A program made the position numbers and the translations under genes. From positions 1 through 64,000 of the forward strand of contig CAMDCN010000003.1 of assembly GCA_945890485.1 (NCBI GenBank): a stretch of 64,000 nucleotides of DNA, in the 5' to 3' direction. Positions 44,982 to 55,438 of the stretch are shown here, in pieces. Under the pieces are notes generated by a model that made no database searches, was not told the origin of the DNA, and saw nothing but the letters and a program-made list of their open reading frames with translations. The DNA is from Candidatus Sulfopaludibacter sp. SbA3. Its GTDB lineage: Bacteria; Acidobacteriota; Terriglobia; Bryobacterales; Bryobacteraceae. How positions within the stretch are numbered: the first letter of the stretch is position 1; every line of letters starts with the position of its first letter.

Positions 44982-45589
44982 AGCTCCTTAGCGTGAAAAC
45001 ATTGTTGCTCACCGGCGGCTTGGTTGTACTTACAGGCTGCTTGGGCCCAAGTCGTGACACCCCGCCCCTGCAGATTTGGGACGACATGAAAGCGCAACCC
45101 AAGTACAAGTCGCAGCAGCAAAGCCCTTTGTTTGAAGACAAGCGGACCAGCCGCCGTCCTCCGGAAGGTACGGTTGCCATCGGCCAATTGAGCGGCGACG
45201 ATGCGTATCGCTGGGGCGTTGTGAATTCTCAGTACGTCGGCAAGATTCAAGAGACGGTAACCCCCGAACTATTGGCTCACGGCCAACTCAAATTTAATAC
45301 GTATTGCGCTCCGTGCCACTCGCGAGTGGGTGACGGCAAAGGTATTGTAGGCATCCGCGCCGGGGCGGCATTCCAGCCGGCCAACCTCTTAGAGCCTCGC
45401 GTTCAGCAAATGAATGACGGAGAACTCTACTCCGTTGCGAGCGAGGGCCGTCGCACGATGATGGGCTACCGTACGCAGACCAATGACCACGATCGCTGGG
45501 CGATCGTCGCCTATCTGCGGGCACTGCACCGGGCTAATAGTGGGACCAAGGACGATGTGCCGGAAAATCTGCGGGCGCAACTGAACTAA
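44978..45589 (+). CDS. actE: Alternative complex III subunit E, monohaem cytochrome c lipoprotein
   Basis: The 203 residues begin with a lipoprotein signal (LTGGLVVLTGC; lipobox LTGC). The mature part carries one haem site, CAPCH, in FNTYCAPCHSRVGDGKG, and a downstream methionine-rich region (MMGYRTQ) likely providing the axial ligand. It belongs to the ActE electron-transfer subunit, positioned on the periplasmic face. Confidence 0.93.
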   Translation: MKLLSVKTLLLTGGLVVLTGCLGPSRDTPPLQIWDDMKAQPKYKSQQQSPLFEDKRTSRRPPEGTVAIGQLSGDDAYRWGVVNSQYVGKIQETVTPELLAHGQLKFNTYCAPCHSRVGDGKGIVGIRAGAAFQPANLLEPRVQQMNDGELYSVASEGRRTMMGYRTQTNDHDRWAIVAYLRALHRANSGTKDDVPENLRAQLN

Positions 45590-45610
45590 GCGAGGACTAC
45601 GAGTCGCAAC

Positions 45611-46819
45611 ATGAGTAAACATCACCATCACGACGTCCCGAAGGATAGTTACGAAATCCCAACCTCCACGTGGGAGAAGGGCCGGAACATTATTGTGGCC
45701 GTCTTCATCCTCGGTTGGGTTGCCGCTCTAGCTGGCTACAGCCTCGATCATAAGCAGTTCTTCCCTTCCTATTTGGTCGCCTTCTTCTTCGGCGCGGGGA
45801 TCGCAATCGGCGCTGCGTTGTTCACGATGATTCAGCACCTGACTGGGTCCGCCTGGAGCGTACCGCTCCGCCGGCTGATGGAAAACATCATGATGTCGAT
45901 GCCGATCCTGGCGCTGCTTTTCCTGCCGGTCGCGTTCGGCTTGCACGAGCTCTATGAATGGTCCCACCCCGGGATCATGAAAACGGATGCATTGTTGGCG
46001 AAGAAAGAAGCGTACCTGAATCCGACCGCGTTCTACATCCGCGCCGTTGTCTACTTCGTGATCTGGAGCTTCTGGGCTTGGCGGCTCTCGAGCTGGTCTC
46101 GTGCGCAGGACACGTCGAAGGACCTGAACCTAACCTTCAAGAGCGAACGCATCTCGGCCCCGGGTATGCTCCTGTTCTTCCTCTCGGCTTCTCTCGCGAG
46201 CGTCGATTGGGTCATGTCTCTCCAGCCGCACTGGTACTCGACGATCTTCGGCGTATATTGCCTCGCAGGTGGGATGTGGGCATTCTTCGCCATCCTCACT
46301 TTTACGCTGCTTCGCTTCCGGGCGAACGGAATCCTGGCCAACTCGGTCACGGTTGAGCACTACCACGACATGGGCAAGTGGATGTTCGCCCTCACCGTGT
46401 TCTGGGCCTACATTGCCTTCTCGCAGTACATGTTGATCTGGTATGCCAACCTGCCTGAAGAAACCAGTTTCTTCATGGTGCGGCGCTCCGGCACCTGGGA
46501 AACGGTCAGTGGGATTCTGCTCTTCGGGCATTTTGCCGCTACGTTTCTCTTTCTGTTGGCTCGCGCCAGCAAACGCAACCTGAATGTTCTCCGCTTTGTG
46601 ACCGTGTGGATCCTTTGTATGCACTACATCGACGTCTACTGGTTGGTGATGCCGAACTTTTCCAAAGCCGGCGTCGCCCCCCACTGGATGGATGCCGCCT
46701 GCTTCGTGGCTGTCATGAGTACCCTGGCCCTCGGTTTCTGGTGGCGTTTAAAATCAGCCCCGATCGTTGCCGTCGGCGACCCCCGCCTCGAAAAAGGACT
46801 GGAGTTCCAGAATGTCTAA
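45611..46819 (+). CDS. actF: Alternative complex III subunit F, NrfD-like membrane protein
   Basis: The 402-residue protein has about ten membrane segments, including IIVAVFILGWVAALAGYSL, MLLFFLSASLASVDWVMSLQ and CMHYIDVYWLVMPNF. These are characteristic of the second NrfD-like subunit, which pairs with ActC. The start at 45611 follows actE by 21 bases. The last codons overlap the next gene by eight bases. Confidence 0.93.
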   Translation: MSKHHHHDVPKDSYEIPTSTWEKGRNIIVAVFILGWVAALAGYSLDHKQFFPSYLVAFFFGAGIAIGAALFTMIQHLTGSAWSVPLRRLMENIMMSMPILALLFLPVAFGLHELYEWSHPGIMKTDALLAKKEAYLNPTAFYIRAVVYFVIWSFWAWRLSSWSRAQDTSKDLNLTFKSERISAPGMLLFFLSASLASVDWVMSLQPHWYSTIFGVYCLAGGMWAFFAILTFTLLRFRANGILANSVTVEHYHDMGKWMFALTVFWAYIAFSQYMLIWYANLPEETSFFMVRRSGTWETVSGILLFGHFAATFLFLLARASKRNLNVLRFVTVWILCMHYIDVYWLVMPNFSKAGVAPHWMDAACFVAVMSTLALGFWWRLKSAPIVAVGDPRLEKGLEFQNV

Positions 46820-47243
46820 CACTCCCAAGAACCTGACGCCAGAAGAAATCTCTGACCTAGGCTTTGACCGGACCGAAGTTCAAACCATCCCTGTCGTTGT
46901 TGTCACGGTGGTGATTGTCGGTTTTATTGTAGCGGTCTGTGTGGGCTGTGCCATCTACTACAATAGCTTCCGCGATGCCGAGGTAGAGAGAGTGCAATTG
47001 GAGCCTGTTTCGAAAGATTACGTCGATCTGCAGGCACGAGAGGCCAAACAGTTGAACACGTACGGCACCATTGACAAAACTGCCGGGACCGTCCGGTTGC
47101 CAATCGAAAAGGCTATGTCTCTCATCGTTTCGGAGTCTGCTCCGGGAGGAAAATGGCGGTTTCCGGTGAATTCATACCCAGTGAAAAAGCCGGAAGACGC
47201 TGCCGGTGCAGCCGCCCCTCCGGTCGTCGCTCCGGCAAAGTAG
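46812..47243 (+). CDS. Small single-span membrane protein of the respiratory operon
   Basis: The 143 residues have a hydrophilic N-terminus, one membrane segment (VVVVTVVIVGFIVAVCVGCA) and a periplasmic part ending in Ala/Pro residues. Its place between actF and sco suggests an accessory or assembly subunit, perhaps an ActG-like or oxidase-associated protein. There is no haem or metal motif. I do not recognise a named family. Confidence 0.8.
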   Translation: MSNTPKNLTPEEISDLGFDRTEVQTIPVVVVTVVIVGFIVAVCVGCAIYYNSFRDAEVERVQLEPVSKDYVDLQAREAKQLNTYGTIDKTAGTVRLPIEKAMSLIVSESAPGGKWRFPVNSYPVKKPEDAAGAAAPPVVAPAK

Positions 47244-47261
47244 AACTCGTCGATAAAGGCC

Positions 47262-48077
47262 ATGTCCCTTCGCCTCTTCAGTAACGCGCTCTTGTTCCTT
47301 GCCACCCTGCAAGCGAATTCCTCAGTTCCTCAGGAACTGGGTGGCGTTGGTGTGGATGAACGTCTGGGGACGATGCTTGACAGCCGGCTAGAGTTCATCG
47401 CAGAGAATGGGCGTCCGGTACCCCTCTCGAAATATCTCAACCAAGGTCGACCGGTAATCCTCAACTTCGTTTATTATTCCTGTCCGATGCTGTGCAGTCT
47501 CGTCATGAATGGTCTCACCTCGAGCATTCGCGATCTCAGCTGGACTCCTGGGAACGAGTACGAAATTGTTACCATTTCCATCGACCCGCGGGAGATGTAT
47601 CCCCTTGCCGCCAGCAAGAAGCAGGCCCAACTCATAAGCTTTGACCGGCCCGCTCCCGGTTGGCACTTTTTGTCCGACTATAACGACAACGCGAAGAAAC
47701 TCGCCGAGCAAGCTGGCTTTCACTACCGCTGGGACAAGGACCGGCAACAGTACGCGCACAGCGCATCCCTGATCTTGTTGACGCCCGACGGGAAAGTCGC
47801 CCGGTATCTGTACGGAATTAAGTACAAGTCGTTTGATCTACGCATGGGGCTCACCGAGGCACGGGACGGCAAAATGCGGTCAACTGGGGATCATCTGTTG
47901 CTTTATTGTTTTCAGTACGATCCCCTCTCGAAAAGCTACGTCATGACGGCTAAGAACATTATGCGTGGTGGCGGGGCGTTGACAGTGTTCATCTTAGGCG
48001 CATCGCTCATGCGGTTCTGGCGGAAAGAGCGCGAAAACTTTAAGCAGTCGCCCCCTCCGGGGCCGGTTTCATCATAA
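47262..48077 (+). CDS. SCO1/SenC-type copper chaperone for cytochrome oxidase
   Basis: The 271 residues carry the SCO thioredoxin-like fold with C74-P-M-L-C78 (YYSCPMLCSL) and H166 (QYAHSASL), the three copper ligands. ISIDPREMYP is the usual adjacent segment. An N-terminal signal and a C-terminal membrane segment (LTVFILGASLMRFW) flank the fold; the latter is unusual, as most SCO proteins anchor at the N-terminus. It delivers copper to the CuA centre of the next-encoded CoxB. Confidence 0.93.
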   Translation: MSLRLFSNALLFLATLQANSSVPQELGGVGVDERLGTMLDSRLEFIAENGRPVPLSKYLNQGRPVILNFVYYSCPMLCSLVMNGLTSSIRDLSWTPGNEYEIVTISIDPREMYPLAASKKQAQLISFDRPAPGWHFLSDYNDNAKKLAEQAGFHYRWDKDRQQYAHSASLILLTPDGKVARYLYGIKYKSFDLRMGLTEARDGKMRSTGDHLLLYCFQYDPLSKSYVMTAKNIMRGGGALTVFILGASLMRFWRKERENFKQSPPPGPVSS

Positions 48078-48087
48078 GGAAGGCAAT

Positions 48088-49029
48088 ATGGATTCCCTCA
48101 AGCATTGGATGCTTGGCCCTCAGGGCAGTGCGTACGCTAACGATGTCGACGTACTCTACATGTTTCTTGTGTGGCTCAGCGTTTTCTTCTTCGCATTAAT
48201 CGTCTTTCTAACCGTATATTTCGCCTGGAAATATCGTCGGCGCAAAGAGGGTGTTCTCACTCCGAACATCTCTCATAATCTCGCGCTCGAGCTGCTGTGG
48301 AGCATCATTCCACTCATCATCGTCATGGGCATCTTCTTCTGGGGATTCAATGACTATGTGCGGGCGAGTGTTCCTCCCAACGATGCGATCGAAATTCATG
48401 TCACCGGTAAAAAATGGCTCTGGGCTTTCGAATACCCGGATGGTACCCGTACGATTGGCAACCTCCATGTTCCCGTTAACCGGCCGGTCAAGCTGATCCT
48501 GACGAGCGAGGATGTCCTCCACGATTTTTATATCCCCTCAATGCGGCAAAAGACCGATGTGATCCCGGGACGCTTCGTGGATTTGACCTTTACTCCGACC
48601 GTGGCGGGCCGTCACCAGGTGTTCTGCGCCGAATACTGCGGCAAGTCGCATTCCGACATGATGGCGAACCTTTTTGTCGACTCTCCCGAGGTATATGAAA
48701 AGTGGCTGATCGAGGGCGATCCCGAGCTGCAGACCATGCCTCCTGTCGAAGTCGGAAAAATGGTCTACGAAAACAAAGGCTGCAACTCCTGCCACAGCAT
48801 TGACGGCAGCAAGAACACCGGCCCATCGTTCAAAGGCCTTTACGGCCGGGTCGAGAAGTTCACGGACGGAACTTCAATCACGGTGGACGACAATTACATC
48901 GTCGAATCGATCAACAATCCGCAAGCCAAAATCGTGACCGGCTACGAGCCGGTGATGCCGACCTTCCAGGGACTGCTCAGAATCCCGGAGATGCGCGGTA
49001 TCATTGCGTACATCAAGGAATTGAAATAA
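48088..49029 (+). CDS. coxB: Cytochrome c oxidase subunit II with fused cytochrome c (caa3 type)
   Basis: The 313 residues hold two membrane segments and a cupredoxin domain with CuA ligands H145, C180, E182, C184, H188 and M191 ([13 protein letters not shown]). A C-terminal cytochrome c domain follows, haem site C232-x2-C235-H236 (CNSCHSIDG), with a methionine in EPVMPTFQ as axial ligand. The fused cytochrome defines caa3 oxidases. AAGGAAG six bases before the ATG is a good ribosome-binding site. Confidence 0.96.
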   Translation: MDSLKHWMLGPQGSAYANDVDVLYMFLVWLSVFFFALIVFLTVYFAWKYRRRKEGVLTPNISHNLALELLWSIIPLIIVMGIFFWGFNDYVRASVPPNDAIEIHVTGKKWLWAFEYPDGTRTIGNLHVPVNRPVKLILTSEDVLHDFYIPSMRQKTDVIPGRFVDLTFTPTVAGRHQVFCAEYCGKSHSDMMANLFVDSPEVYEKWLIEGDPELQTMPPVEVGKMVYENKGCNSCHSIDGSKNTGPSFKGLYGRVEKFTDGTSITVDDNYIVESINNPQAKIVTGYEPVMPTFQGLLRIPEMRGIIAYIKELK

Positions 49030-49045
49030 AAGAAGGGGGTTTCAC

Positions 49046-50692
49046 ATGGCTGACATCATCACAACACCACACATCAGCGGCCACGCCGATCACCATGATG
49101 TGGATTATTTACACGACGGCAAAGGCCTGAAATCCTGGCTGACGACGGTTGACCACAAACGCATTGGCGTTATGTATCTCTGGTCGATTCTTTTCATGTT
49201 CTTCCTTGGCGGAGTTTTCGCCATGATGATTCGGCTGGAGCTTCTCACGCCGAAAGAAACCATCATGAGCGCGGAAACCTACAACAAGGTGTTCACCCTC
49301 CACGGCGCCATCATGGTGTTCCTGTTCATCATCCCGTCGGTACCGGCAGCACTGGCGAACTTCGTAATGCCCCTGATGCTCGGGGCTAAAGACGTCGCCT
49401 TCCCCAAGCTCAACCTGTTCAGCTGGTACATCTATATGGCAGGCGCGTTCATCGCGGTCGCGGCCATGGTGACTGGCGGAGTTGATACTGGTTGGACGTT
49501 CTACACGCCGTACTCGACTACCACTGACGGAAGCGTGGCGCTCATGACTTTCGCCGCATTCGTCCTCGGCTTTAGCTCCATTCTCACCGGTGTGAACTTC
49601 ATCGCGACCATCCATAAATTACGCGCGCCCGGCATGGGATGGTTTGATATGCCACTGTTTTGCTGGGGCATCTACGCGACCGCTCTGATTCAGGTTCTCG
49701 CCACTCCGGTGCTCGCCATCACTCTCCTCCTTCTCCTGATGGAGCGGTCTTTTGGCATCGGCATCTTTGATCCTAAGCTAGGCGGCGACCCGGTTTTGTT
49801 CCAGCACTTCTTCTGGTTCTATTCCCACCCGGCCGTCTACATTATGATTCTTCCGGGCATGGCGATTGTTTCGGAGATTATCCCGACTTTCTCGCAGAAG
49901 ACCATCTTCGGCTATCGGGCTATCGCTTTCTCCTCGGTTGCCATCGCCTTGGTGTCGTTCATCGTGTGGGGCCACCACATGTTCACCTCCGGCCAATCGC
50001 AACTCGCCTCAGCGATTTTCTCGTTCATCACCTTTTTCGTTGCTGTCCCGTCTGCGATCAAGACCTTTAACTGGATCGTGACGATGTATAAAGGTTCGGT
50101 CGCCTTCAACGCACCGATGCTTTATGCTCTCAGCTTCCTGTTGCTCTTCGGTATCGGCGGTCTCACCGGAATCTTCCTTGGCGCCGTTTCGGTCGATATC
50201 CACTTGCATGACACCTACTTCGTGGTTGCCCACTTTCACTACGTGATGATGGGTTCGACGGTGATTGCCTTCCTTGGCGGTCTGCACTATTGGTGGCCGA
50301 AGATGTTTGGGCGCATGTACAGCGAGCCGGCAGCCCGGGTCGCGTGCGCGTTGGTCTTCATTGGCTTTAACGCCACATTCCTGCCGCAGTTTGTACTTGG
50401 CAGCCGTGGAATGCCGCGTCGCTACTACAACTACTTGCCCGAGTTCCAGGCACTACATCAAGCTTCCACCGTGGGGTCCTGGATTCTCGGACTTGGCTTC
50501 CTGATCATGGCGGGTTATCTGTTTGCCTCTCTGCGGAAGAAAATGGACGCGCCTGCCAACCCGTGGCACAGCCGTACACTCGAATGGCAGACGTCTTCCC
50601 CCCCGATCACACACAATTTTCATGAAATCCCGGCCGTTGGCGGCGGACCTTACGACTACTACCGCCCGGTGGGGAACGGGAGGAACGCTTGA
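49046..50692 (+). CDS. coxA: Cytochrome c oxidase subunit I (A2 type)
   Basis: This is the catalytic haem-copper subunit of 548 residues with about 12 membrane segments. Haem/CuB ligands are seen in [24 protein letters not shown] and [16 protein letters not shown]. The helix VI motif YSHPAV replaces the glutamate of A1 enzymes, marking the A2 subtype typical of caa3 oxidases. A strong GGGGG site precedes the ATG. Confidence 0.97.
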   Translation: MADIITTPHISGHADHHDVDYLHDGKGLKSWLTTVDHKRIGVMYLWSILFMFFLGGVFAMMIRLELLTPKETIMSAETYNKVFTLHGAIMVFLFIIPSVPAALANFVMPLMLGAKDVAFPKLNLFSWYIYMAGAFIAVAAMVTGGVDTGWTFYTPYSTTTDGSVALMTFAAFVLGFSSILTGVNFIATIHKLRAPGMGWFDMPLFCWGIYATALIQVLATPVLAITLLLLLMERSFGIGIFDPKLGGDPVLFQHFFWFYSHPAVYIMILPGMAIVSEIIPTFSQKTIFGYRAIAFSSVAIALVSFIVWGHHMFTSGQSQLASAIFSFITFFVAVPSAIKTFNWIVTMYKGSVAFNAPMLYALSFLLLFGIGGLTGIFLGAVSVDIHLHDTYFVVAHFHYVMMGSTVIAFLGGLHYWWPKMFGRMYSEPAARVACALVFIGFNATFLPQFVLGSRGMPRRYYNYLPEFQALHQASTVGSWILGLGFLIMAGYLFASLRKKMDAPANPWHSRTLEWQTSSPPITHNFHEIPAVGGGPYDYYRPVGNGRNA

Positions 50693-51348
50693 GCAATACT
50701 ACGCATGATGTGGCGGAACACCGGTTTCGCCAACATCACTTCGCAACTGCCGAACAACAACTGGACACTTCGAAGATCGGGATGTGGCTATTCTTAGCCA
50801 CCGAAATCCTGATGTTCGGCGGCTTGTTTGTCGGCTTCGGTCTGATGCAGGGCGTCTATCCCGAAGCCTGGGTGGCTGGTCACCATCATCTGGATCGAGT
50901 CCTGGGAGCCGTCAACACCGTCTTCCTGCTGTGTTCTTCCTTCACGATGGTGATGGCGGTTCACTATGCTTCGACTGATCAGAAGTCCAAAACGGTTTTG
51001 AATCTGGGTCTCACCCTGGGCTTCGCTTTCGCCTTCCTCGTCATCAAGTACTTTGAGTATTCCCACAAATTTCATGACGGGTTGCTTCCGGGGCGGTATT
51101 TCAACCTCGCGGCGATTGGCGGGCCTCCCCAGCAAGCCATGTTTTTCGGCTTCTATTTCGCCATGACCGGTATTCACGGTTTCCATGTGCTGATCGGGAT
51201 TATCCTGATCTCCTGGATCATGGTTCGCGCGAACCGTGGCGATTTTTCAAGTGCCTACTACACCCCAGTGGATTTGATCGGTCTTTATTGGCATTTGGTC
51301 GACTTGATCTGGATCTATCTCTTCCCCCTGCTCTATCTCGTCAGCTAG
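50689..51348 (+). CDS. coxC: Cytochrome c oxidase subunit III
   Basis: The 219 residues have five membrane segments, including [33 protein letters not shown] and [18 protein letters not shown], characteristic of oxidase subunit III. The assigned TTG start at 50689 overlaps the coxA stop by four bases (TTGA), which suggests translational coupling; ATG at 50705 is out of frame. Confidence 0.95.
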   Translation: MSNTTHDVAEHRFRQHHFATAEQQLDTSKIGMWLFLATEILMFGGLFVGFGLMQGVYPEAWVAGHHHLDRVLGAVNTVFLLCSSFTMVMAVHYASTDQKSKTVLNLGLTLGFAFAFLVIKYFEYSHKFHDGLLPGRYFNLAAIGGPPQQAMFFGFYFAMTGIHGFHVLIGIILISWIMVRANRGDFSSAYYTPVDLIGLYWHLVDLIWIYLFPLLYLVS

Positions 51349-51355
51349 GAATCCT

Positions 51356-51742
51356 ATGAGCGAACAAGCGCACCACACCTCGCATTCCCCACTGCCCTAC
51401 CTGCTTACGCTGATTGCGTTATTGATTTTGACCGGTGTCACCGTCGGCGCGGCTTATGTCGACTTTGGCTCCTCGACGGTCAACCTGATCATCGCCATGC
51501 TGATCGCGACGTTGAAAGCGTCGTTGGTGGCTTTGATCTTCATGCATCTGCGCCACGACAAGCCGATCAATTCGATCATTTTTCTCAGCTCCCTGATCTT
51601 CTTGGGCATCTTGCTGGGTTTCTGCATGATCGACCTCGATTCGCGCGAACGGGTCTATCCCACCGGCCTGCGCCAAGTGGATGTCCCGGCCGCGGCCGCT
51701 CCCGCAGCGGCACCTCCTGCTGCCGCGCCCGCCAAACACTAA
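51356..51742 (+). CDS. coxD: Cytochrome c oxidase subunit IV
   Basis: The 128 residues have three membrane segments: LPYLLTLIALLILTGVTVGA, LIIAMLIATLKASLVALIFM and IIFLSSLIFLGILLGFCMI. This is the prokaryotic subunit IV pattern with the central MHLRHDKPIN loop. An Ala/Pro tail ends it. It is the last gene before the terminator at 51773. Confidence 0.92.
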   Translation: MSEQAHHTSHSPLPYLLTLIALLILTGVTVGAAYVDFGSSTVNLIIAMLIATLKASLVALIFMHLRHDKPINSIIFLSSLIFLGILLGFCMIDLDSRERVYPTGLRQVDVPAAAAPAAAPPAAAPAKH

Positions 51743-51772
51743 CGTTTCAGCTCAGCATTTGGATTTGATTCT

Positions 51773-51805
51773 GGCCCTTTCCCCGCGGAGAGGGCCCTTC
51801 TTTTT
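51773..51805 (+). terminator. Rho-independent terminator of the respiratory operon
   Basis: GGCCCT (51773-51778) pairs with AGGGCC (51791-51796) around a GC-rich loop, followed by CTTCTTTTT. It lies 30 bases after coxD and seven bases before the next start, so it closes the act-cox operon. Confidence 0.85.
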
Positions 51806-51811
51806 ACTCTC

Positions 51812-53032
51812 ATGCAAAGAAGACTCTTCCTGGCCAGCGCGGCCGCCACGGCGGCTGCCCAGAATCCCCCTCGCCGCATCGCGGCCATCGTGACAGAGTA
51901 TCGCCCCATGTCGCATGCCGACGTGATCCTGGGCAAGTACCTGGAGGGATTCAACCAGGACGAGCGCCCACCGTACCCCAGGTCCAAACTTGTCTCCCTA
52001 TTCACCGAGCAGGTACCGGACAAAGACATGAGCCGGGAACGCGCCAGGAAGTTCAACGTCCCGATCTATCGGACCGTGGCTGAAGCGCTGACTCTCGGCG
52101 GCAACCAACTCGCTGTCGACGGTGTGATCCTGATTGGCGAACACGGCGACTACCCCTTCAACGACAAGCAACAGAAGCTCTATCCGCGCTTTGAAATGTT
52201 TTTGAAGATTGTGGATGTCTTCCGCCAATCTGGCCGGTCTGTTCCCGTCTTCAACGACAAACATCTTTCCTGGAGCTTTCGCCAAGCCAAGCGCATGGTT
52301 GACCTTTCGAAAGAGCTGAAGTTCCCCATGCTCGCCGGCTCCTCCGTTCCCGTGGCATTCCGGAAGCCTGGCATCGATGCCCCTTGGGGCGAAAAGCAGC
52401 GCCACGCAGTCGCCATCTCTTATAGCGGGCTCGACATCTACGGCTTCCATGTTCTGGAGGCACTTCAATCGATGACCGAACGCCGCGCCGGCGGCGAGAC
52501 CGGCGTCAAAGGTGTGCAGTGTCTCGAAGGAGAAGCCTGCTGGAACTTTCTTGCCACCACGCCGTGGGCCCAAAAGCTATTTGACCGAGCCCTCGCGCTG
52601 AGTGAGACCCGCAAGCCTGGCGACCTCAAAAAGATTGTCCCCTCGCCCTCTGTCTTCCTAGTCGAGTATGCCGATGGCCTCCTCGGTGCGGCATTCCTGC
52701 TCACCGGCGCCGTCGAGGACTTCACCGTCGCCATTGACATCGACGGACGCAATGAACCTATCGCGACCCTAATGAAATTGCAGGACGGGCGCCCCCATCA
52801 CCATTTCGGCTGCTTGGTCGAAAAGATTGAGGAACTGTTCGTCACCGGGCGCTCCCCGTATCCCGTAGAACGGTCGCTTCTGACCAGTGGAATCCTGGAC
52901 TTTGCCCTCGAATCCCGCATCCAAGGGCACCGAAAGCTCTCCACTCCCGAGCTCCAACAGGTCCGTTACCAGACCCCCCGCACGTCCAACTTCTGCGTTA
53001 GCGGGTGGGGCGCCGATGGGAAGCGGCTTTAG
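51812..53032 (+). CDS. Exported protein of unknown function
   Basis: The 406 residues have a Tat-like leader (MQRRLFLASAAATAAAQ). The body reads AAIVTEYRPMSHADVILGKY, DGVILIGEHGDYPFNDKQQ, SGRSVPVFNDKHLSW and PHHHFGCLVEKIEE. From memory, proteins with GEHGDYP...FNDKHLS are widespread in planctomycetes and acidobacteria without known function. The alternating strand/helix N-terminal half resembles a Rossmann-like domain. Because the cox terminator immediately precedes it, the promoter must lie within or upstream of that hairpin. Confidence 0.8.
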   Translation: MQRRLFLASAAATAAAQNPPRRIAAIVTEYRPMSHADVILGKYLEGFNQDERPPYPRSKLVSLFTEQVPDKDMSRERARKFNVPIYRTVAEALTLGGNQLAVDGVILIGEHGDYPFNDKQQKLYPRFEMFLKIVDVFRQSGRSVPVFNDKHLSWSFRQAKRMVDLSKELKFPMLAGSSVPVAFRKPGIDAPWGEKQRHAVAISYSGLDIYGFHVLEALQSMTERRAGGETGVKGVQCLEGEACWNFLATTPWAQKLFDRALALSETRKPGDLKKIVPSPSVFLVEYADGLLGAAFLLTGAVEDFTVAIDIDGRNEPIATLMKLQDGRPHHHFGCLVEKIEELFVTGRSPYPVERSLLTSGILDFALESRIQGHRKLSTPELQQVRYQTPRTSNFCVSGWGADGKRL

Positions 53033-53054
53033 GTCGCCTGATATCCTAGTTTCC

Positions 53055-55430
53055 GTGACCAAGGCTTGTCTCCTAGGCGTTGTACTGGCCGTTTCCGTAG
53101 CGGCGCAACCGGTGAGTTACCGCAAAGACATCGCGCCACTGCTCAACCAGCGGTGCGTCGCCTGCCATCAGTCCGGGAATCCGTCGGGTGGTTTCATCGC
53201 TGAAACCGTTGCTGGAATCGCCGAAGCTGCTCGCTCCGGGCTTCTGCTCGACACCCTCGTCGGCGAGCGTCCGCGCATGCCCAAAGCCGGCAAGCCGCTG
53301 ACTCAGGAGCAGGTCGCTCTCATCCGCCGCTGGGTCGAGCAGGGCGCCAAAGACGATTCCGCCGGCGAACCCGGCGGCTGGTGGTCCCTCCGCCCGTTGC
53401 CCACCGCGAAGCCCGGGGCCGTCGATAGCTTAATCCACGCAAAACTCAAGGAAGCCGGCCTATCGCTCTCCCCGGCAGCGGACCGTCGCGTCTTGATCCG
53501 CCGCGTAACCTTCGATCTGCATGGATTGCCTCCCACCCCTGAAGCGATCGAAGCCTTTGTCGCCGACACCAAGCCCGGCGCCTACGAACGCCTCGTCGAT
53601 CGCCTCCTGGCGTCACCCCGCTACGGGGAACGCTGGGCCCGCCACTGGCTCGATGTGGTCCATTACGGCGACTCCCACGGATACGATAAGGACAAGCCCC
53701 GGAACAATGCCTGGCCCTACCGCGACGCCGTCATCCGCGCCTTCAACGAAGACATGCCCTATCCTCGCTTCGTGCGGTCTCAGGTCGCTGGTGACGTCCT
53801 TTTTCCGGATGACCCGCATGCCTTCGCCCTCACGGGCTTCCTCGCCGCCGGCCCCTGGGACTTCGTCGGCCACCAGGAACTCAAGGAGGGCACGACCGAC
53901 AAGAATCTCACTCGTCTTCTCGACCGCGACGACATGGTCGCCACGACCATGTCCACCTTCGTCAGCCTTACCGCGCATTGCGCCCGCTGCCACGATCACA
54001 AGTTCGACCCCATCCCGCAAGCCGATTACTACAATCTTCAATCCGTTTTTGCAGGCATCGATCGCGCCGACCGGCCCTTCGACTCCGACCCTGTCGTCTC
54101 CTCAAACCGCCGCGCTCTCCTTGGAGAAAAACTGGCCGCCCAGCGAAAAATCCAGCCCCTTCTCGACCGCGTCGAGTTCGCCACCAACCCGGAGATCACC
54201 GCGCTTGACAGCCGCATCCAGGATGCAAGCCTCTTAATCGCCCACCTCGGAGCCCCCAAAACACCGGCTGAAACCCAAGAAAAACTCCGCCTCGAATCCC
54301 GCCGCACCGCCGACCGCGCCTCCCGGCAAAAACTCGTCGACGCTCTTGTCGGCCCAGAAACCTTCGCCGCCATCGCCGCTGGACAGAAAGAGCTGGCCGC
54401 TATTGACGCCCGCCTCGCCGCGCTCCCCCCGCCTCAACTCGTCTACTCCGGCGCCGCGTTCTTCAACCGCGCCGGCGCGTTCCGTCCTTCTCTCACCCCG
54501 CGCCCAGTCCACATTCTGGACCGCGGCAGCCTCAGCGCCCCTGGCAAACTCTCCAGCCCCGGCGCTCTCCGCTGCGTGCCCGGCCTCAACGCGAATTTCC
54601 AGAATACGACCGAAGAGGGCCAACGCCGCGCCGCCCTCGCCAATTGGATCGCCGACTCGGACAACATGCTCACCTGGCGCTCCATCGTCAATCGCGTCTG
54701 GCACTATCACTTTGGCGCCGGGTTGGTCGACACCCCCAGCGACTTCGGCCGTATGGGTACGCTGCCGTCCCATCCGGAACTTCTCGACTGGCTCGCCGTC
54801 TGGTTCCGCGATGAAGCCAAGGGCTCGCTCAAGCAGTTGCACCGGTTGCTCGTTCTCAGCGCGACCTACCGGCAAAGCTCCGCCCATCGCGACGAACCCG
54901 CGAAGCTCGATGCTGATAACCGGCTCCTCTGGCGCATGAACCGGATCCGTCTCGACGCCGAAAGTGTCCGCGACTCGACTCTGCTCGTAGCGGGCAAGCT
55001 CGACCTCACCATGGGTGGCCCTTCGGTCCGGCAGTTCGGTTTCAAGGACGACCATTCACCCGTTTACGACTACGCCGCTTTTGACCCCGACGCTCCCGGG
55101 GGCTACCGCCGCAGCATCTATCGATTTCTGGTCCGCAGCGCCCCCGATCCCTTCATGGAGCGGCTCGACTGTCCGGACCCCTCGCTCTTAACGCCGAAGC
55201 GCACCACCACGCTGACCGCCATCCAGGCCTTGGCGATGTGGAACAACCGGTTTATGGTCCGTATGGCGGAACACGTCGCGGCCCGGGCCGCTGGCGACGG
55301 AAACCGCCTCGGTCGGCTGGTCCTTGGCCGCGATCTTTCGAAATCGGAAGCGGACTACGGTGCCCGTCATGGCTTCTCGAATCTGGTGCGCGTCCTACTG
55401 AATACGAATGAGTTTCTGTTTGTCGACTAG
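53055..55430 (+). CDS. Planctomycete-type cytochrome protein (PSCyt1-DUF1549-DUF1553)
   Basis: The protein has 791 residues. Signal peptide ACLLGVVLAVSVAA precedes a short cytochrome-like domain with CVACHQ (haem site CxxCH) in PLLNQRCVACH. DUF1549 (GERWARHWLDVVHYGDSHGY, CARCHDHKFDPIPQADYY) and DUF1553 (PSHPELLDWLAVWF, VSLMTP-like tail) follow. GTG at 53055 is used because it starts the signal peptide. These proteins pair with DUF1501 genes, as here. They are thought to act on extracellular carbohydrates or other polymers, but biochemistry is lacking. Confidence 0.9.
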   Translation: MTKACLLGVVLAVSVAAQPVSYRKDIAPLLNQRCVACHQSGNPSGGFIAETVAGIAEAARSGLLLDTLVGERPRMPKAGKPLTQEQVALIRRWVEQGAKDDSAGEPGGWWSLRPLPTAKPGAVDSLIHAKLKEAGLSLSPAADRRVLIRRVTFDLHGLPPTPEAIEAFVADTKPGAYERLVDRLLASPRYGERWARHWLDVVHYGDSHGYDKDKPRNNAWPYRDAVIRAFNEDMPYPRFVRSQVAGDVLFPDDPHAFALTGFLAAGPWDFVGHQELKEGTTDKNLTRLLDRDDMVATTMSTFVSLTAHCARCHDHKFDPIPQADYYNLQSVFAGIDRADRPFDSDPVVSSNRRALLGEKLAAQRKIQPLLDRVEFATNPEITALDSRIQDASLLIAHLGAPKTPAETQEKLRLESRRTADRASRQKLVDALVGPETFAAIAAGQKELAAIDARLAALPPPQLVYSGAAFFNRAGAFRPSLTPRPVHILDRGSLSAPGKLSSPGALRCVPGLNANFQNTTEEGQRRAALANWIADSDNMLTWRSIVNRVWHYHFGAGLVDTPSDFGRMGTLPSHPELLDWLAVWFRDEAKGSLKQLHRLLVLSATYRQSSAHRDEPAKLDADNRLLWRMNRIRLDAESVRDSTLLVAGKLDLTMGGPSVRQFGFKDDHSPVYDYAAFDPDAPGGYRRSIYRFLVRSAPDPFMERLDCPDPSLLTPKRTTTLTAIQALAMWNNRFMVRMAEHVAARAAGDGNRLGRLVLGRDLSKSEADYGARHGFSNLVRVLLNTNEFLFVD

Positions 55431-55438
55431 GGAACACG

